64,000 bases of DNA. Source: Bacillota bacterium. Lineage in GTDB: Bacteria > Bacillota > Bacilli > Paenibacillales > UBA4045. Shown here piece by piece: positions 26,362-35,132 of this stretch. The DNA is taken from NCBI GenBank assembly GCA_023441055.1, contig JAEZQY010000005.1, forward strand, positions 1-64,000. Direction: 5' to 3'. Numbering within the stretch: the first letter of the stretch is position 1; each line of letters begins with the position of its first letter. The notes below the pieces were generated by a model. It was not told where the DNA came from, ran no database searches, and saw only the letters and a program-made list of their open reading frames with translations. Position numbers and translations under genes: made by a program.

Positions 26362-27105
26362 ATGCAGATATCCAAACCGGATTTGTTAACCCCATTCACC
26401 GCGCAGCAGATTGAGCAATATGAGCGTGATGGATTCATTCTGTTGAAGAATGGCTGCAGCAAGGATCTGATTGATGCGTTCAATGGCCATATCTATGATA
26501 TCCGCAATCAGTCACCTATGCCGGAGTGGGCAGCGTGCGAGGAGAGCAAGAAGTATGCGCTGCGCCTGTTTAATCCGCATAAGCATGACAGCTTTTCCAG
26601 ACAGATGATGAAGCTGCCGGTAATTCGCGGCGGACTCGCACAGCTTATGGGCAAGGAGGCTGCCTGTGTGCAGAGCATGTATTTCTATAAGGAGCCAGGT
26701 TCGCCAGGACAGGCTTCCCACCAGGATTACTACTATATCAAGAATGATCCGATGACGATGATAGCGGCCTGGACGGCTATGGAGGATCTAGTCGATGAGG
26801 AGAACGGCTGCCTCTGGGTGATGCCAGGCACCCATAAGCTCGGCCTATTGCCGCATGGTGCTGTGAAAAACCACGACGAGCATGAAGCATGGACAGAGGA
26901 AACCGAGGGAGTAGACACCTCCAGGCAGATTCCGGTCGTTATGGAGAAGGGGGATATCCTGTTCTTCCACGAGCTCGTCATTCATTCCTCGAATAAGAAT
27001 CGCAGCAAGGATCGCTGGCGCAGGTCGTATGTATGTCATTATATTCGTGAGGATGCCGTGGTGACGTTCCGAGAAGATCTGAGGGAGAAGTACCGGTTAT
27101 ATTGA
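26362..27105 (+). CDS. Phytanoyl-CoA dioxygenase (PhyH) family Fe(II)/2-oxoglutarate enzyme
   Basis: A 247-residue PhyH oxygenase, a paralogue of that at 9190. Iron ligands H120-x-D122 (ASHQDYYYI) and H208 (LVIHSSNK), cosubstrate Arg in KDRWRRS. Shared blocks include QSMYFYKEPGSPGQASHQD and DEENGCLWVMPGTHK. RBS TTGGAGG precedes ATG 26362. The AraC gene starts 27 bases after its stop, so both are co-transcribed. Substrate unknown. Confidence 0.88.
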   Translation: MQISKPDLLTPFTAQQIEQYERDGFILLKNGCSKDLIDAFNGHIYDIRNQSPMPEWAACEESKKYALRLFNPHKHDSFSRQMMKLPVIRGGLAQLMGKEAACVQSMYFYKEPGSPGQASHQDYYYIKNDPMTMIAAWTAMEDLVDEENGCLWVMPGTHKLGLLPHGAVKNHDEHEAWTEETEGVDTSRQIPVVMEKGDILFFHELVIHSSNKNRSKDRWRRSYVCHYIREDAVVTFREDLREKYRLY

Positions 27106-27131
27106 AAATACAACCAACACAAGGGGTGTAC

Positions 27132-27935
27132 ATGAGCCATTCAATCATAGCAGCCTTCGCTTCGGACCGTATCAAGTATGCTGTCGCAGGCACAGTCAGC
27201 TACCCGCCGGGGGGACAATTCGGGCCAAGAACGCAACCGGATATTCAATTGGTATTCGTCCATAGCGGCAGCATGGAGGTGTCAATCGATGGTGTGACCC
27301 ATCATGTCATGCCAGGAAGTGCTATGCTCCTGCTGCCTGGAGCTGTGGAGGTTTTTCAGTTTTCGCGAGATCAGGAAACCTGGCATCGCTGGATATCGAT
27401 TCATATTGGGGAGCTGAGGGCGGAAGAAGAGGAGTGGCTAAGGTCCCTGAGCAACAAGGCTCCCATCCCGGTAGAGATGAACACGCTTATTGATCTTATG
27501 CTCCAGCTATCCTCCGAGCATATGCCGGACTCAGGAGCCATGTGTAATCTAGGTATGTCTGCGCTTCATGTATATGTCTCAGCTGCTAGTCATAGCACTC
27601 GTGCTAGCACGCATTCATCGGTTTCCGCTGCAATTGCGTTTATGGAGGCTCACTTCGCAGATGATCTGACGCTGGAGGAGATCGCGAGGCATGCAGGAGT
27701 GACATCAGAATATCTGGTGCGATTATTCCGTAAGCATCTCCATACGACTCCATTCCAATACCTGTGGAAGTATCGATTGCAGAAGGGGGTGGAATGGCTG
27801 ACGCATACCGGATTATCTGTCAGTGAAATTGCCTTGCGCTGCGGCTTCAAGACCTCCTACCACTTCGCGAGGAAGATGAAGGACCAGACTGGAAGCACGC
27901 CAAGCGATATTCGTAAATCAGCATGGGGAGAATAG
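27132..27935 (+). CDS. AraC-family transcriptional regulator
   Basis: A 267-residue regulator: cupin-type N-terminus (FVHSGSMEVSIDGVTHHVMP) and double HTH (LTLEEIARHAGVTSEYLVRL and VSEIALRCGFKTSYHFARKM). The frame is open from 27102, but AAGGGGTG lies before ATG 27132, so this start is used. It follows the PhyH gene in the same operon and probably activates it. Confidence 0.88.
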   Translation: MSHSIIAAFASDRIKYAVAGTVSYPPGGQFGPRTQPDIQLVFVHSGSMEVSIDGVTHHVMPGSAMLLLPGAVEVFQFSRDQETWHRWISIHIGELRAEEEEWLRSLSNKAPIPVEMNTLIDLMLQLSSEHMPDSGAMCNLGMSALHVYVSAASHSTRASTHSSVSAAIAFMEAHFADDLTLEEIARHAGVTSEYLVRLFRKHLHTTPFQYLWKYRLQKGVEWLTHTGLSVSEIALRCGFKTSYHFARKMKDQTGSTPSDIRKSAWGE

Positions 27936-27938
27936 AAG

Positions 27939-27972
27939 AAGAACCCAAGTGATTGCTCACTTGGATTCTTCT
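27939..27972. terminator. Bidirectional terminator between convergent genes
   Basis: AAGAACCCAAGTGA and TCACTTGGATTCTT pair over 14 positions with one mismatch and a TTGC loop, followed by CTCTT. The stop codon of the minus-strand DsbA-like gene (27957-27959) lies inside the stem. Confidence 0.85.
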
Positions 27973-28595
27973 CTTATCTTCTCTAATGTCTGCAAGAACG
28001 TCTCGCTCGGCTGTGCGCCGGAGATGCCGTACTTGCGGTCGATTACGAAATAAGGAACGCCGCGAATGCCCAGACGCGCAGCCTCTTGCTGATCTGCGCG
28101 AACCTTATCGCTGTACTTATCGCTACTCAGCACACTGGCCACATCCGCCTCGTCTAAGCCGATATCTGCTGCGAGCTTCTTCAGGGTATCTTGATCCCCA
28201 ACATGCTTCGCCTCAGCAAAGTACGCTTGATACAAACGATCCGTCATCTCGCCCATCTTACCTTGCTCATCTGCAAGATGCGCCAACCGGTGCGCATTAT
28301 GCGTGTTCGTCAGCTTCATGCCATCCGCATCGAACGGCAGGCCAATCGCATTCGCCTGCTGCTCCACATTCCGATTCATTTCCTGAGCCTTCTCGCGCGT
28401 CATGCCATACTTGGCAGCCAGCATATCATGGACGTCCTGATCGACCTCTATCGGTGCGTTCGGATCCAATTCGAAGCTGCGATAGATGATTTCCACGTCA
28501 TCCTTGCCGGTGAATTGCTCCAGCGCAGTCTCAAATTTCTTCTTGCCTATATAACAGAATGGACATGCAACATCAGACCAGATTTCAACCTTCAT
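27957..28595 (-). CDS. DsbA-family (FrnE-like) thiol oxidoreductase
   Basis: A 212-residue cytoplasmic DsbA-fold protein. The active site is C11-P-F-C14 (SDVACPFCYIGKK), the FrnE/2-hydroxychromene-2-carboxylate isomerase-like subgroup, and the cis-Pro region is RGVPYFVID. No signal peptide. Strong RBS AGGAGG. FrnE-like proteins act as disulfide isomerases in oxidative stress in Deinococcus; its partner here is unknown. Confidence 0.88.
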   Translation of the reverse strand: MKVEIWSDVACPFCYIGKKKFETALEQFTGKDDVEIIYRSFELDPNAPIEVDQDVHDMLAAKYGMTREKAQEMNRNVEQQANAIGLPFDADGMKLTNTHNAHRLAHLADEQGKMGEMTDRLYQAYFAEAKHVGDQDTLKKLAADIGLDEADVASVLSSDKYSDKVRADQQEAARLGIRGVPYFVIDRKYGISGAQPSETFLQTLEKIREESK

Positions 28596-28677
28596 CTTAG
28601 TTCGCGCCTCCTATGTTATAGCTATATTGAATTGCATTTCGCTACAATTATTATAGTTACAACAGAAAGGATAGTCA

Positions 28678-28720
28678 ATCATTCAATCTGTCCATCATTC
28701 AATCGTCAATCATTCAATCC
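28678..28720. repeat. Three short direct repeats ATCATTCAATC
   Basis: ATCATTCAATC begins at 28678, 28694 and 28709 (period 15-16), in the gap between the DsbA-like gene and the J-like membrane protein gene and running over the stop codon of the latter. Confidence 0.5.
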
Positions 28721-29552
28721 CTGCACGTTGCTCGAAATCTGCATATGGCTCAATCTCCGCTGTGTTGCTCAGTAGCCCTCGAATAATGGAGGCAGCTTGC
28801 TCGCTGCGCTGCGATTGGATATGGACAGCCGCAATGAACGGCTCCTCCTGGAAGCCGATCAAGCTGGACACGGCTGCTTGACTGACATTCATCCCATAGG
28901 AATCCCATTCCTCAAGCTTGCCTAGATAGCCTAGCTTCATCAAATGGATAAAGCTGTCCCGATCGAGCAGATACAGGTCAGGCGTTTCTGTACTGAGTGC
29001 GAAGTCCCGCTCGGATCCGGCAGCGGGCAGGAAGATGAGCTTCGGATTATTCAGCTCCGGATAGTGTTCAACCAGATGCTGGATCAGCCTATGACTCGCA
29101 GTCTGCAAGTGGTCGAGCGGCAGCTGTGCAGCGATCATGATCGATAGATCGGGCTGAGGGGCAGCCGCTAACGCCGCCTGTTCCTTGATCATACCGTGTA
29201 TGCCTGCATAGGAGAGACCGAGGATCACGGTCAGCACAATGGAGAGCAGGAAGGCCAGCTTATGCCGCTCGAAGGTTTCATCGATGCGCTCCGCCAGATG
29301 CGAGAAGCTTCGGAATCGTCCATATCGGCTCATGCGATAATTCGCAATGATTCGCTCACGCTCCTGATCGAGCAAGAAGCGATAAGCCATCGTCGCCCCT
29401 CTCATCTGAAGCTCTTCCAGCATCGTCGAGCAACCGCGCAGCTCATTCGCCCGCAGCCGTCTGACCATGCAATGATACCGATGTTCGACCTCCCGTAGAC
29501 TCGCTCCTGTCGCCAGCCCTAGCATATGATAGGCTTCTTGCCTGTCCAGCAT
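28710..29552 (-). CDS. Membrane protein with an N-terminal J-like domain, function unknown
   Basis: A 280-residue protein. Residues 1-35 (EAYHMLGLATGASLREVEHR, then YHCMVRRLRAN) resemble helices I-II of a J-domain, but the HPD tripeptide needed to stimulate DnaK is absent. One membrane segment lies near residues 95-115 (AFLLSIVLTVILGLSYAGI). The C-terminal 165 residues should be outside the cell and contain solute-binding-like text (LIFLPAAGSERDFALST, DLYLLDRDSFIHLMKLGYLG). ATG 29552 is used because GAGGTGA is six bases before it; a longer frame would run through the terminator of the upstream gene. Confidence 0.6.
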   Translation of the reverse strand: MLDRQEAYHMLGLATGASLREVEHRYHCMVRRLRANELRGCSTMLEELQMRGATMAYRFLLDQERERIIANYRMSRYGRFRSFSHLAERIDETFERHKLAFLLSIVLTVILGLSYAGIHGMIKEQAALAAAPQPDLSIMIAAQLPLDHLQTASHRLIQHLVEHYPELNNPKLIFLPAAGSERDFALSTETPDLYLLDRDSFIHLMKLGYLGKLEEWDSYGMNVSQAAVSSLIGFQEEPFIAAVHIQSQRSEQAASIIRGLLSNTAEIEPYADFEQRAGIE

Positions 29553-29604
29553 CATCATCACCTCGAGTATATTGTCCCAAGAAGTGATGCCAATATACAT
29601 AAAA

Positions 29605-29632
29605 ACCCAGCCTCTTCCTAGAAGGGCTGGGT
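29605..29632 (-). terminator. Rho-independent terminator of the alcohol dehydrogenase gene
   Basis: On the minus strand CCCAGCC, a 12-base loop, GGCTGGG, then TTTTT. It lies 13 bases after the stop codon of the dehydrogenase. Confidence 0.85.
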
Positions 29633-29644
29633 GATAGGCCATCG

Positions 29645-30814
29645 TTATAGGCTCATGCGCAGAATTTCCTTGACATCAGCGGCCTCGAGCTTCTTGAACG
29701 AACCGATCGGTCCGAATGCCACAGCTTCATTCGCCATGCGATCCAGATTCGCATCATCAATATTCACATCTGCGAGCGAGGCAGGGGCTCCAATTCGCGT
29801 GAAGTAGTCGCGAGTTGCCTGTATGCCAGCCAGCGCTACCTCGTCATCGGTCTTGCCCGCCGGGTCGATCTCCCAGACGCGCACCGCATATTGAACGAAG
29901 CGTTCGATCCGCTCCTGGTACACATACCTCATCCAATTCGGGAAGATGATCGCCAGTCCAGCGCCGTGCGCGATATCATAGATGGCGCTGACCTCGTGCT
30001 CAATCCCATGCGAAGCCCAGTCATTCTCCATCCCGACGCTGATCATGCCGCCATTAAGCGCATACGTGCCGGACAGCATGAGATTGGCGCGCGCCGCATA
30101 ATGATTCGGCTCCCGCAAGGCAATCTCGCCATTCTCAATCACAGTCTTCAGAATGGACTCGCAGAACCTTTCTTGCAGAGGCGTATCCGTCGTCAGGCTA
30201 AAATACTGCTCGAACACATGCGACATGATGTCCACAATTCCATTCACCGTCTGATCAGCCGGGACGGAGTAGGTGAGCGATGGATCCAGTATGGAGAATC
30301 TGGGATACACATGGATGCTGCCGAAAGCCTTCTTCAGCTTCTCCTCCCAGTTCGTAATGACTGCACTGCCGTTCATCTCCGAGCCGGTGGCAGCCAGTGT
30401 CAGCACCGTGCCGATCGGCAGGGCCGACTCAATGCTCGCCTTCTGCATGAGGAAATCCCACACATCTCCCTTGTACGGCACGCCTGCCGCGATCGCCTTG
30501 GCCGCGTCCAGCACACTGCCGCCGCCTACGGCTAGAATGAAGTCAACGCCATATTCGCGGCAGAGATCGATTCCCTTGCGAACGGTCGACACGCGTGGAT
30601 TGGGTTCAATACCTGGCAGTTCAATAACAGAGATGTTGGCTTCCTTAAGCTGACCGATCACGCTGTCATAGATGCCGTTCTTCTTAATACTGCCGCCGCC
30701 GTACACCAATAACACATTGGATGCGCCGTGCACTTGCAGCTCTTTGCTTAATTGACTCAGTCTGCCTTCGCCGAAGACAATCTTAGTTGGATTCTTAAAT
30801 TGGAACGCATGCAT
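29645..30814 (-). CDS. Iron-containing alcohol dehydrogenase (butanol dehydrogenase-like)
   Basis: A 389-residue group III alcohol dehydrogenase, NAD(P)H-linked. N-terminal KIVFGEGRLSQL, the dinucleotide segment GGGSVLDAAKAIAAG, and the metal ligands in the region DIMSHVFEQYF and YDIAHGAGLAI (Asp/His). It resembles YugJ/YugK/BdhA. ATG 30814 follows AGGAGG by nine bases. The SDR gene 81 bases upstream is on the same strand and may be co-transcribed. Confidence 0.9.
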   Translation of the reverse strand: MHAFQFKNPTKIVFGEGRLSQLSKELQVHGASNVLLVYGGGSIKKNGIYDSVIGQLKEANISVIELPGIEPNPRVSTVRKGIDLCREYGVDFILAVGGGSVLDAAKAIAAGVPYKGDVWDFLMQKASIESALPIGTVLTLAATGSEMNGSAVITNWEEKLKKAFGSIHVYPRFSILDPSLTYSVPADQTVNGIVDIMSHVFEQYFSLTTDTPLQERFCESILKTVIENGEIALREPNHYAARANLMLSGTYALNGGMISVGMENDWASHGIEHEVSAIYDIAHGAGLAIIFPNWMRYVYQERIERFVQYAVRVWEIDPAGKTDDEVALAGIQATRDYFTRIGAPASLADVNIDDANLDRMANEAVAFGPIGSFKKLEAADVKEILRMSL

Positions 30815-30895
30815 GTCTCGTTTCCTCCTATACATTAATGCATCACTATTTAGTATAGCTTAAAAGATGCCGCGATGCAGTGAGGAGAATTTATG

Positions 30896-31777
30896 CTATA
30901 AGCCATGCGCTTTCGCATAATTCCCCCAATGCGGGCGTCTGCCATCTACATCGATAAATCCATACGTGTCGGAGAGCGCCCAGCTCGACCAGGACTGTCC
31001 AGACTTATCCATGATGTTGGAGTCACCTGCCAGTGCTGCAATACCCCTCCCGATAAAATAAGGCGTCTCCGATTCAGAGAAATGCTCGGAGCCAAATTTG
31101 CCGCAATCGATCGCGTCCTGCCAATTCGCTTCGGTCACGCCGAAGAATTCCAGCATCTCCTCGGAGCGCAGGAAGCCCGGTGTGACCGATAACGCGGCAA
31201 CATTGTGGGCGCGCAGCTCTTCGGCCATAGCTTGTGCCATGTGGATGGGGTTTATTTTGGCCAGGCTGTAGTAGAGATTCCCGCGATAGCGATAATCCGT
31301 ACCATCGGTGATCTCAATGATGAGTCCGGCTTGACGTGCGATGAGAAGCGGAGCGGCATAATAGCTGGTGATGAGGTGGGTTCGAATGACGCGCTCCTGC
31401 ATGAGCAGGGCATTGCCGAGTGATTGCTCCCAGAACGGCTTGCCCCACTCGGAGAGCTTCTCACCGCCCCAGATATCATTCACTAGGAGGTCTAGCCGAC
31501 CGTTCTGCTCCTGCTTAATTCGTTCGAACAATGCATGTACCTGCGCTTCGATGCTATGGTCGACTTGCACAGGAATGCCTATACCTCCATGCGCTGTGAC
31601 GAGCTCCGCAGTATCCTCGATCGTCTCGGTTCGATTCAGATCCGACGGATTGCCGCGTACGCTTCGCCCTGTGCAATACACTGTTACCCCGGCTTCCCCG
31701 AGCATCACCGCAATCCCTCTTCCAGCGCCGCGAGTTGCCCCGGCTACGACGGCCACCTTGCCTTGTAATGGTTTCAT
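30896..31777 (-). CDS. SDR-family oxidoreductase
   Basis: A 293-residue short-chain dehydrogenase. Cofactor motif VAGATRGAGRGIA (TGxxxGxG type, residues about 11-23), active site Tyr-Lys in LYYSLAKI. The upstream Ser position is ITDGTDYR, so the catalytic Ser appears to be Thr. The length and the tail (QSWSSWALSDTYGFIDVDG, RRP) match the 'SDR, NAD(P)-dependent' group often found beside WYL or TetR regulators. It diverges from the WYL regulator at 31905, its probable regulator. Confidence 0.88.
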   Translation of the reverse strand: MKPLQGKVAVVAGATRGAGRGIAVMLGEAGVTVYCTGRSVRGNPSDLNRTETIEDTAELVTAHGGIGIPVQVDHSIEAQVHALFERIKQEQNGRLDLLVNDIWGGEKLSEWGKPFWEQSLGNALLMQERVIRTHLITSYYAAPLLIARQAGLIIEITDGTDYRYRGNLYYSLAKINPIHMAQAMAEELRAHNVAALSVTPGFLRSEEMLEFFGVTEANWQDAIDCGKFGSEHFSESETPYFIGRGIAALAGDSNIMDKSGQSWSSWALSDTYGFIDVDGRRPHWGNYAKAHGL

Positions 31778-31904
31778 GTTATGAACACTCCTTCTACTGG
31801 TATAGTACCCCTATATCTTAATTGCTCATATATGACATCCATTGTCTTATATGAATGATATACTAAGAAGAAGTTATAGGAAGCTGTGTGCAGGGGGGAT
31901 TCGA

Positions 31905-32855
31905 ATGAAGGCTGATCGGTTATTGGCGATATTATTGGCGCTGCAGAATGAGGGGAAGCTGTCGACCCGGGCATTGGCGGAGCGGCTCGAGGTGTCGGAG
32001 CGGACTATTGTTCGGGATATGGAAGCATTAAGTATGGCAGGGGTGCCCATCTATGCGGAGAGAGGGAGTAAGGGCGGCTGGCTGCTAGCCAACGGGTATC
32101 GGACTAAGCTGACAGGGATGAAAGCGGAGGAATTCGCATCACTGATCATGACTGCTCATCCACAGCTATTGAGTGACTTGGGCATCCGACAGCACTATGA
32201 GACAGCGCTTCAGAAGCTGCTCGCTTCCTCCACGGAGTCGATGAGGAATGATGCAGAGCTGATACGGAGCAGAATTCATATTGACGGTGCAGGCTGGCAT
32301 GCAGTGGCTGACACCTGCCCGTATCTTAGTGTGATTCAAGCCGCGGTATGGCGCGGGCTGCAGCTCATCATTCATTACAAGCGTGACCAAGAAACCGTTG
32401 TACGCACTGTCCATCCCCTTGGGCTCATCGCCAAGCGATCGGTCTGGTACTTAGCGGCTCAGGTGGAGACCGATATTCGCACGTATCGCATCTCCCGAAT
32501 CGTCTATGCCGAAATGGTTCATGAACCCGCTCATTATCCTGCTGATTTCAACCTTGCGCAATACTGGGAACAGTCGACAGCGCAGTTCAAGCAGACTCTG
32601 CCCAAATACGATGCGGTCGTTCATGTTCGGGAGCAGATGCTCCGTATGCTTGAGCAGAATCGATATGTGCGTGTATTGGAGCTAGGAAATGTCGTGCACG
32701 GCTGGCGGGAGGTTCATGTTGAATTTGCTACAATTGAGCATGCCTGCGAGACGGTGCTTAGTCTGGGCTCTTCTATTGCGGTCATAGAACCAGAGGAACT
32801 TAGGCAGCTGGTAATTGGCGAGCTCGAAGAAGCCTCTCGGTTATATGGGAACTAA
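31905..32855 (+). CDS. WYL-domain (YafY-type) transcriptional regulator
   Basis: A 316-residue protein with an N-terminal DeoR-type winged HTH (LSTRALAERLEVSERTIVRD) and a WYL ligand domain from about residue 135. ATG 31905 follows GGGGGG; the open frame from 31842 lacks an RBS. It diverges from the SDR gene and converges with the GH8 gene, leaving only six bases between them. Confidence 0.88.
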   Translation: MKADRLLAILLALQNEGKLSTRALAERLEVSERTIVRDMEALSMAGVPIYAERGSKGGWLLANGYRTKLTGMKAEEFASLIMTAHPQLLSDLGIRQHYETALQKLLASSTESMRNDAELIRSRIHIDGAGWHAVADTCPYLSVIQAAVWRGLQLIIHYKRDQETVVRTVHPLGLIAKRSVWYLAAQVETDIRTYRISRIVYAEMVHEPAHYPADFNLAQYWEQSTAQFKQTLPKYDAVVHVREQMLRMLEQNRYVRVLELGNVVHGWREVHVEFATIEHACETVLSLGSSIAVIEPEELRQLVIGELEEASRLYGN

Positions 32856-32861
32856 TATGAC

Positions 32862-33992
32862 TTACCAGATGCGATAGTTGCCGCTGAGCGCGAGCAGGCT
32901 GAAGAAGTATAGGCAATTATCATAATAACGCCGGTCGCCGGTTCGCAGCGGTGTGTTCCAGAATTGCTCCACCGTTGACTTCGCATATGGGCCGTCTGCT
33001 GCGAGAGACGCCATCGCATTCGTCGCCAGCAGACCGACTGGATGCAGCGCAGGCTCGTTGAAGGATTGGCCGTTGATCCGGTAGCGATGATAATCGGCCG
33101 GATCCTTGTCCGAGAAGAATGCTTGAATGCGATTGGATTGCGCCACACACCAATCGTCCGCCCGGAACCATTCGTAATCCAGCCCGACGTTAGCTGCCAC
33201 GCGATACGAATCACTAAAGAAGTGCTGGTAGGCCGTATGTGATTGTGTGCGTGGCGTGCCGTCGAAATTGGCATACTCTGGCGCGAGTCCGGTCTCCGGG
33301 TGGCAAGCCTTCTTCAGGTATTCGCGGCTGGCTGCTGCCGCCTCTCTCCAGAATGCGCGATCTGCTTCATCCGCCCATAGCGCGAACAGCTCATAGAAGT
33401 GAGGCAGATGGTAGGAGGGATCGCTAAAGGACAGCTCAGGCACGAACTTGATCAGCTTCGTCTCGGGGTCCCACATCGGATCACCGTCGTTATGCTCGCC
33501 CTGATGGATGCAAGCGCGCAGGATACTACGCGCTTGGTTGGCATAGTCATGAGGCGTCTGTCCGTCGCCCCAGCGATGGGAGGCGAAGAAGAGCGCCATG
33601 GCGAAGAATTCCTCGCCATCCGGCGCGGGGCCATGTGCGAGCTTCGTGCCGTCCGGCTGGCAATGCCATGCGAAATATCCCTTATAGCGACCATCCTTAT
33701 GCAGCATGTAGCGATGAGCGAACGTCCACAACCGATCGAACTCTGCCTTCTTATTCATCTGCACGCACATCATCATGCCATAGGAGAGGCCCTCTGAGCG
33801 CACATCCAGATTACCGGTATCCAGCAAGAAACCGGCATCGTCGCCCAATTCCTCGTAGAATCTGACATTCGCATCCCCGTAGAAGATGTCCGCCCATGCC
33901 TCTTCCAGCCTAGCCTGGACGGTTGCTGCATCATAGCCGTATTCAACGAATACATTCCGATAATGTCCCGTGTAATAAGCGCCTTGTGACAT
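32862..33992 (-). CDS. GH8 reducing-end xylose-releasing exo-oligoxylanase
   Basis: A 376-residue GH8 enzyme closely resembling Bacillus halodurans Rex over its whole length (for example LLDTGNLDVRSEGLSYGMMM, YFAWHCQPDGTK, FSDPSYHLPHFYEL). Catalytic acid E67 and base D261 (FFSDSYRVAAN) are present. It releases xylose from the reducing end of xylo-oligosaccharides in the cytoplasm; there is no signal peptide. RBS AAGGAG before ATG. It is the only xylan-specific gene in the window. Confidence 0.93.
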   Translation of the reverse strand: MSQGAYYTGHYRNVFVEYGYDAATVQARLEEAWADIFYGDANVRFYEELGDDAGFLLDTGNLDVRSEGLSYGMMMCVQMNKKAEFDRLWTFAHRYMLHKDGRYKGYFAWHCQPDGTKLAHGPAPDGEEFFAMALFFASHRWGDGQTPHDYANQARSILRACIHQGEHNDGDPMWDPETKLIKFVPELSFSDPSYHLPHFYELFALWADEADRAFWREAAAASREYLKKACHPETGLAPEYANFDGTPRTQSHTAYQHFFSDSYRVAANVGLDYEWFRADDWCVAQSNRIQAFFSDKDPADYHRYRINGQSFNEPALHPVGLLATNAMASLAADGPYAKSTVEQFWNTPLRTGDRRYYDNCLYFFSLLALSGNYRIW

Positions 33993-34150
33993 GATGATCC
34001 ACTCCTTATTCTCTGGTTAGTGATTTCGAAGCTAGTATAGCATGCGGTCAACTGCACGAATTAAATGTTCTACCCCATGAAAGTATAGTGATTTCGATTT
34101 ATATTGATATACTTAATGGAATGAAGAATGCGATTGGAGCAGATGCGGCT

Positions 34151-35071
34151 ATGGTAAAACCTGAAGTGGGAACAGCACTTGTCGAGCAGTTGTTAAGCCA
34201 ACACTACGGTGAGGATATTCATCAAGTTGAGATGCTCTCTGGCGGGAATTTGAGCGCGGTATTCGCCTATACGTTCCGTGGTGCTAATTATGTCATACAT
34301 TTAAGCCGTGAGAAGGATGCCTATCTAGTAGAACATTATATCTCGGATTTGCTAGTTACACACGGTGTGCCCTATCCGAGAAAGTGTGGCCTGGGTATTT
34401 TCAGCGATGACCTTCACTACTCGATCTCGGAGCGTATGGATGGCTACGTTTTTAATGATCTATCGCAGGAACAGAAACGAGCACTCCTGCCGGAAGTCGC
34501 AGGGCTGATGTATGACATTCATCAAGTACCAATCCAACAAACCGCTGGATTTGGTTTTGTTCAGGCTGATGGAAGCGCGGCGCATGCAGACTGGGAATCC
34601 TATGTGATCGATGTGTTCGCAGAGGATCAGACAGGGACGTTCTGGGAGAATTGGCACGAGCTGTTCGATACGACATTCCTGGAGAAGGATGTATTCGACG
34701 AGTGCTATGCTCGCTTGATGCATTATGTCCCATACAACGCGCCGCATCGTTATCTTGTACATAATGACTTCCATGCGTGGAATATCTTGACCAATGGGCA
34801 GTCACTGGTCGGTGTGATCGATTCGAATGCCCTATATGGCGATTTCCTCATCGATTTCGCTATTGCAGAGGATGTTGTGTATCAATATGATGCGGTGCCA
34901 ACATTCAAAGCCTTTTATGAAGAGCGAGGCATAGAGCTGCCGGACTTCGAACAGAGGTTGAGCGGCGCTCGTCTGTATAAAGGACTCGACGGCTTGCGCT
35001 TCTATGCCAAGATGGGCTGGAAGGATTCGTATGATCATTTGAAGAAAAACTTGCTGCGTATCCATTTCTGA
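34151..35071 (+). CDS. Aminoglycoside phosphotransferase/kinase-like family protein
   Basis: A 306-residue kinase-fold phosphotransferase. The catalytic loop is HNDFHAWNIL, with the metal-binding Asp in VIDSNALYGDFLIDFA. Phosphotransferases of this fold phosphorylate antibiotics, homoserine, choline or sugars; substrate unknown. Start uncertain: ATG 34151 has GGAG 11 bases upstream, and in-frame alternatives at 34121 (ATG) and 34088 (GTG) lack a good RBS. Confidence 0.8.
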   Translation: MVKPEVGTALVEQLLSQHYGEDIHQVEMLSGGNLSAVFAYTFRGANYVIHLSREKDAYLVEHYISDLLVTHGVPYPRKCGLGIFSDDLHYSISERMDGYVFNDLSQEQKRALLPEVAGLMYDIHQVPIQQTAGFGFVQADGSAAHADWESYVIDVFAEDQTGTFWENWHELFDTTFLEKDVFDECYARLMHYVPYNAPHRYLVHNDFHAWNILTNGQSLVGVIDSNALYGDFLIDFAIAEDVVYQYDAVPTFKAFYEERGIELPDFEQRLSGARLYKGLDGLRFYAKMGWKDSYDHLKKNLLRIHF

Positions 35072-35132
35072 GACCGATTACCGAATCTCGACGTAATTAA
35101 GATATTCATAACGGGGAAAGGTGGGAGTACGC

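Noticed and set aside
28191..28775. A 194-codon plus-strand open frame
   Set aside because: It overlaps the DsbA-like gene in antisense and lacks a RBS.
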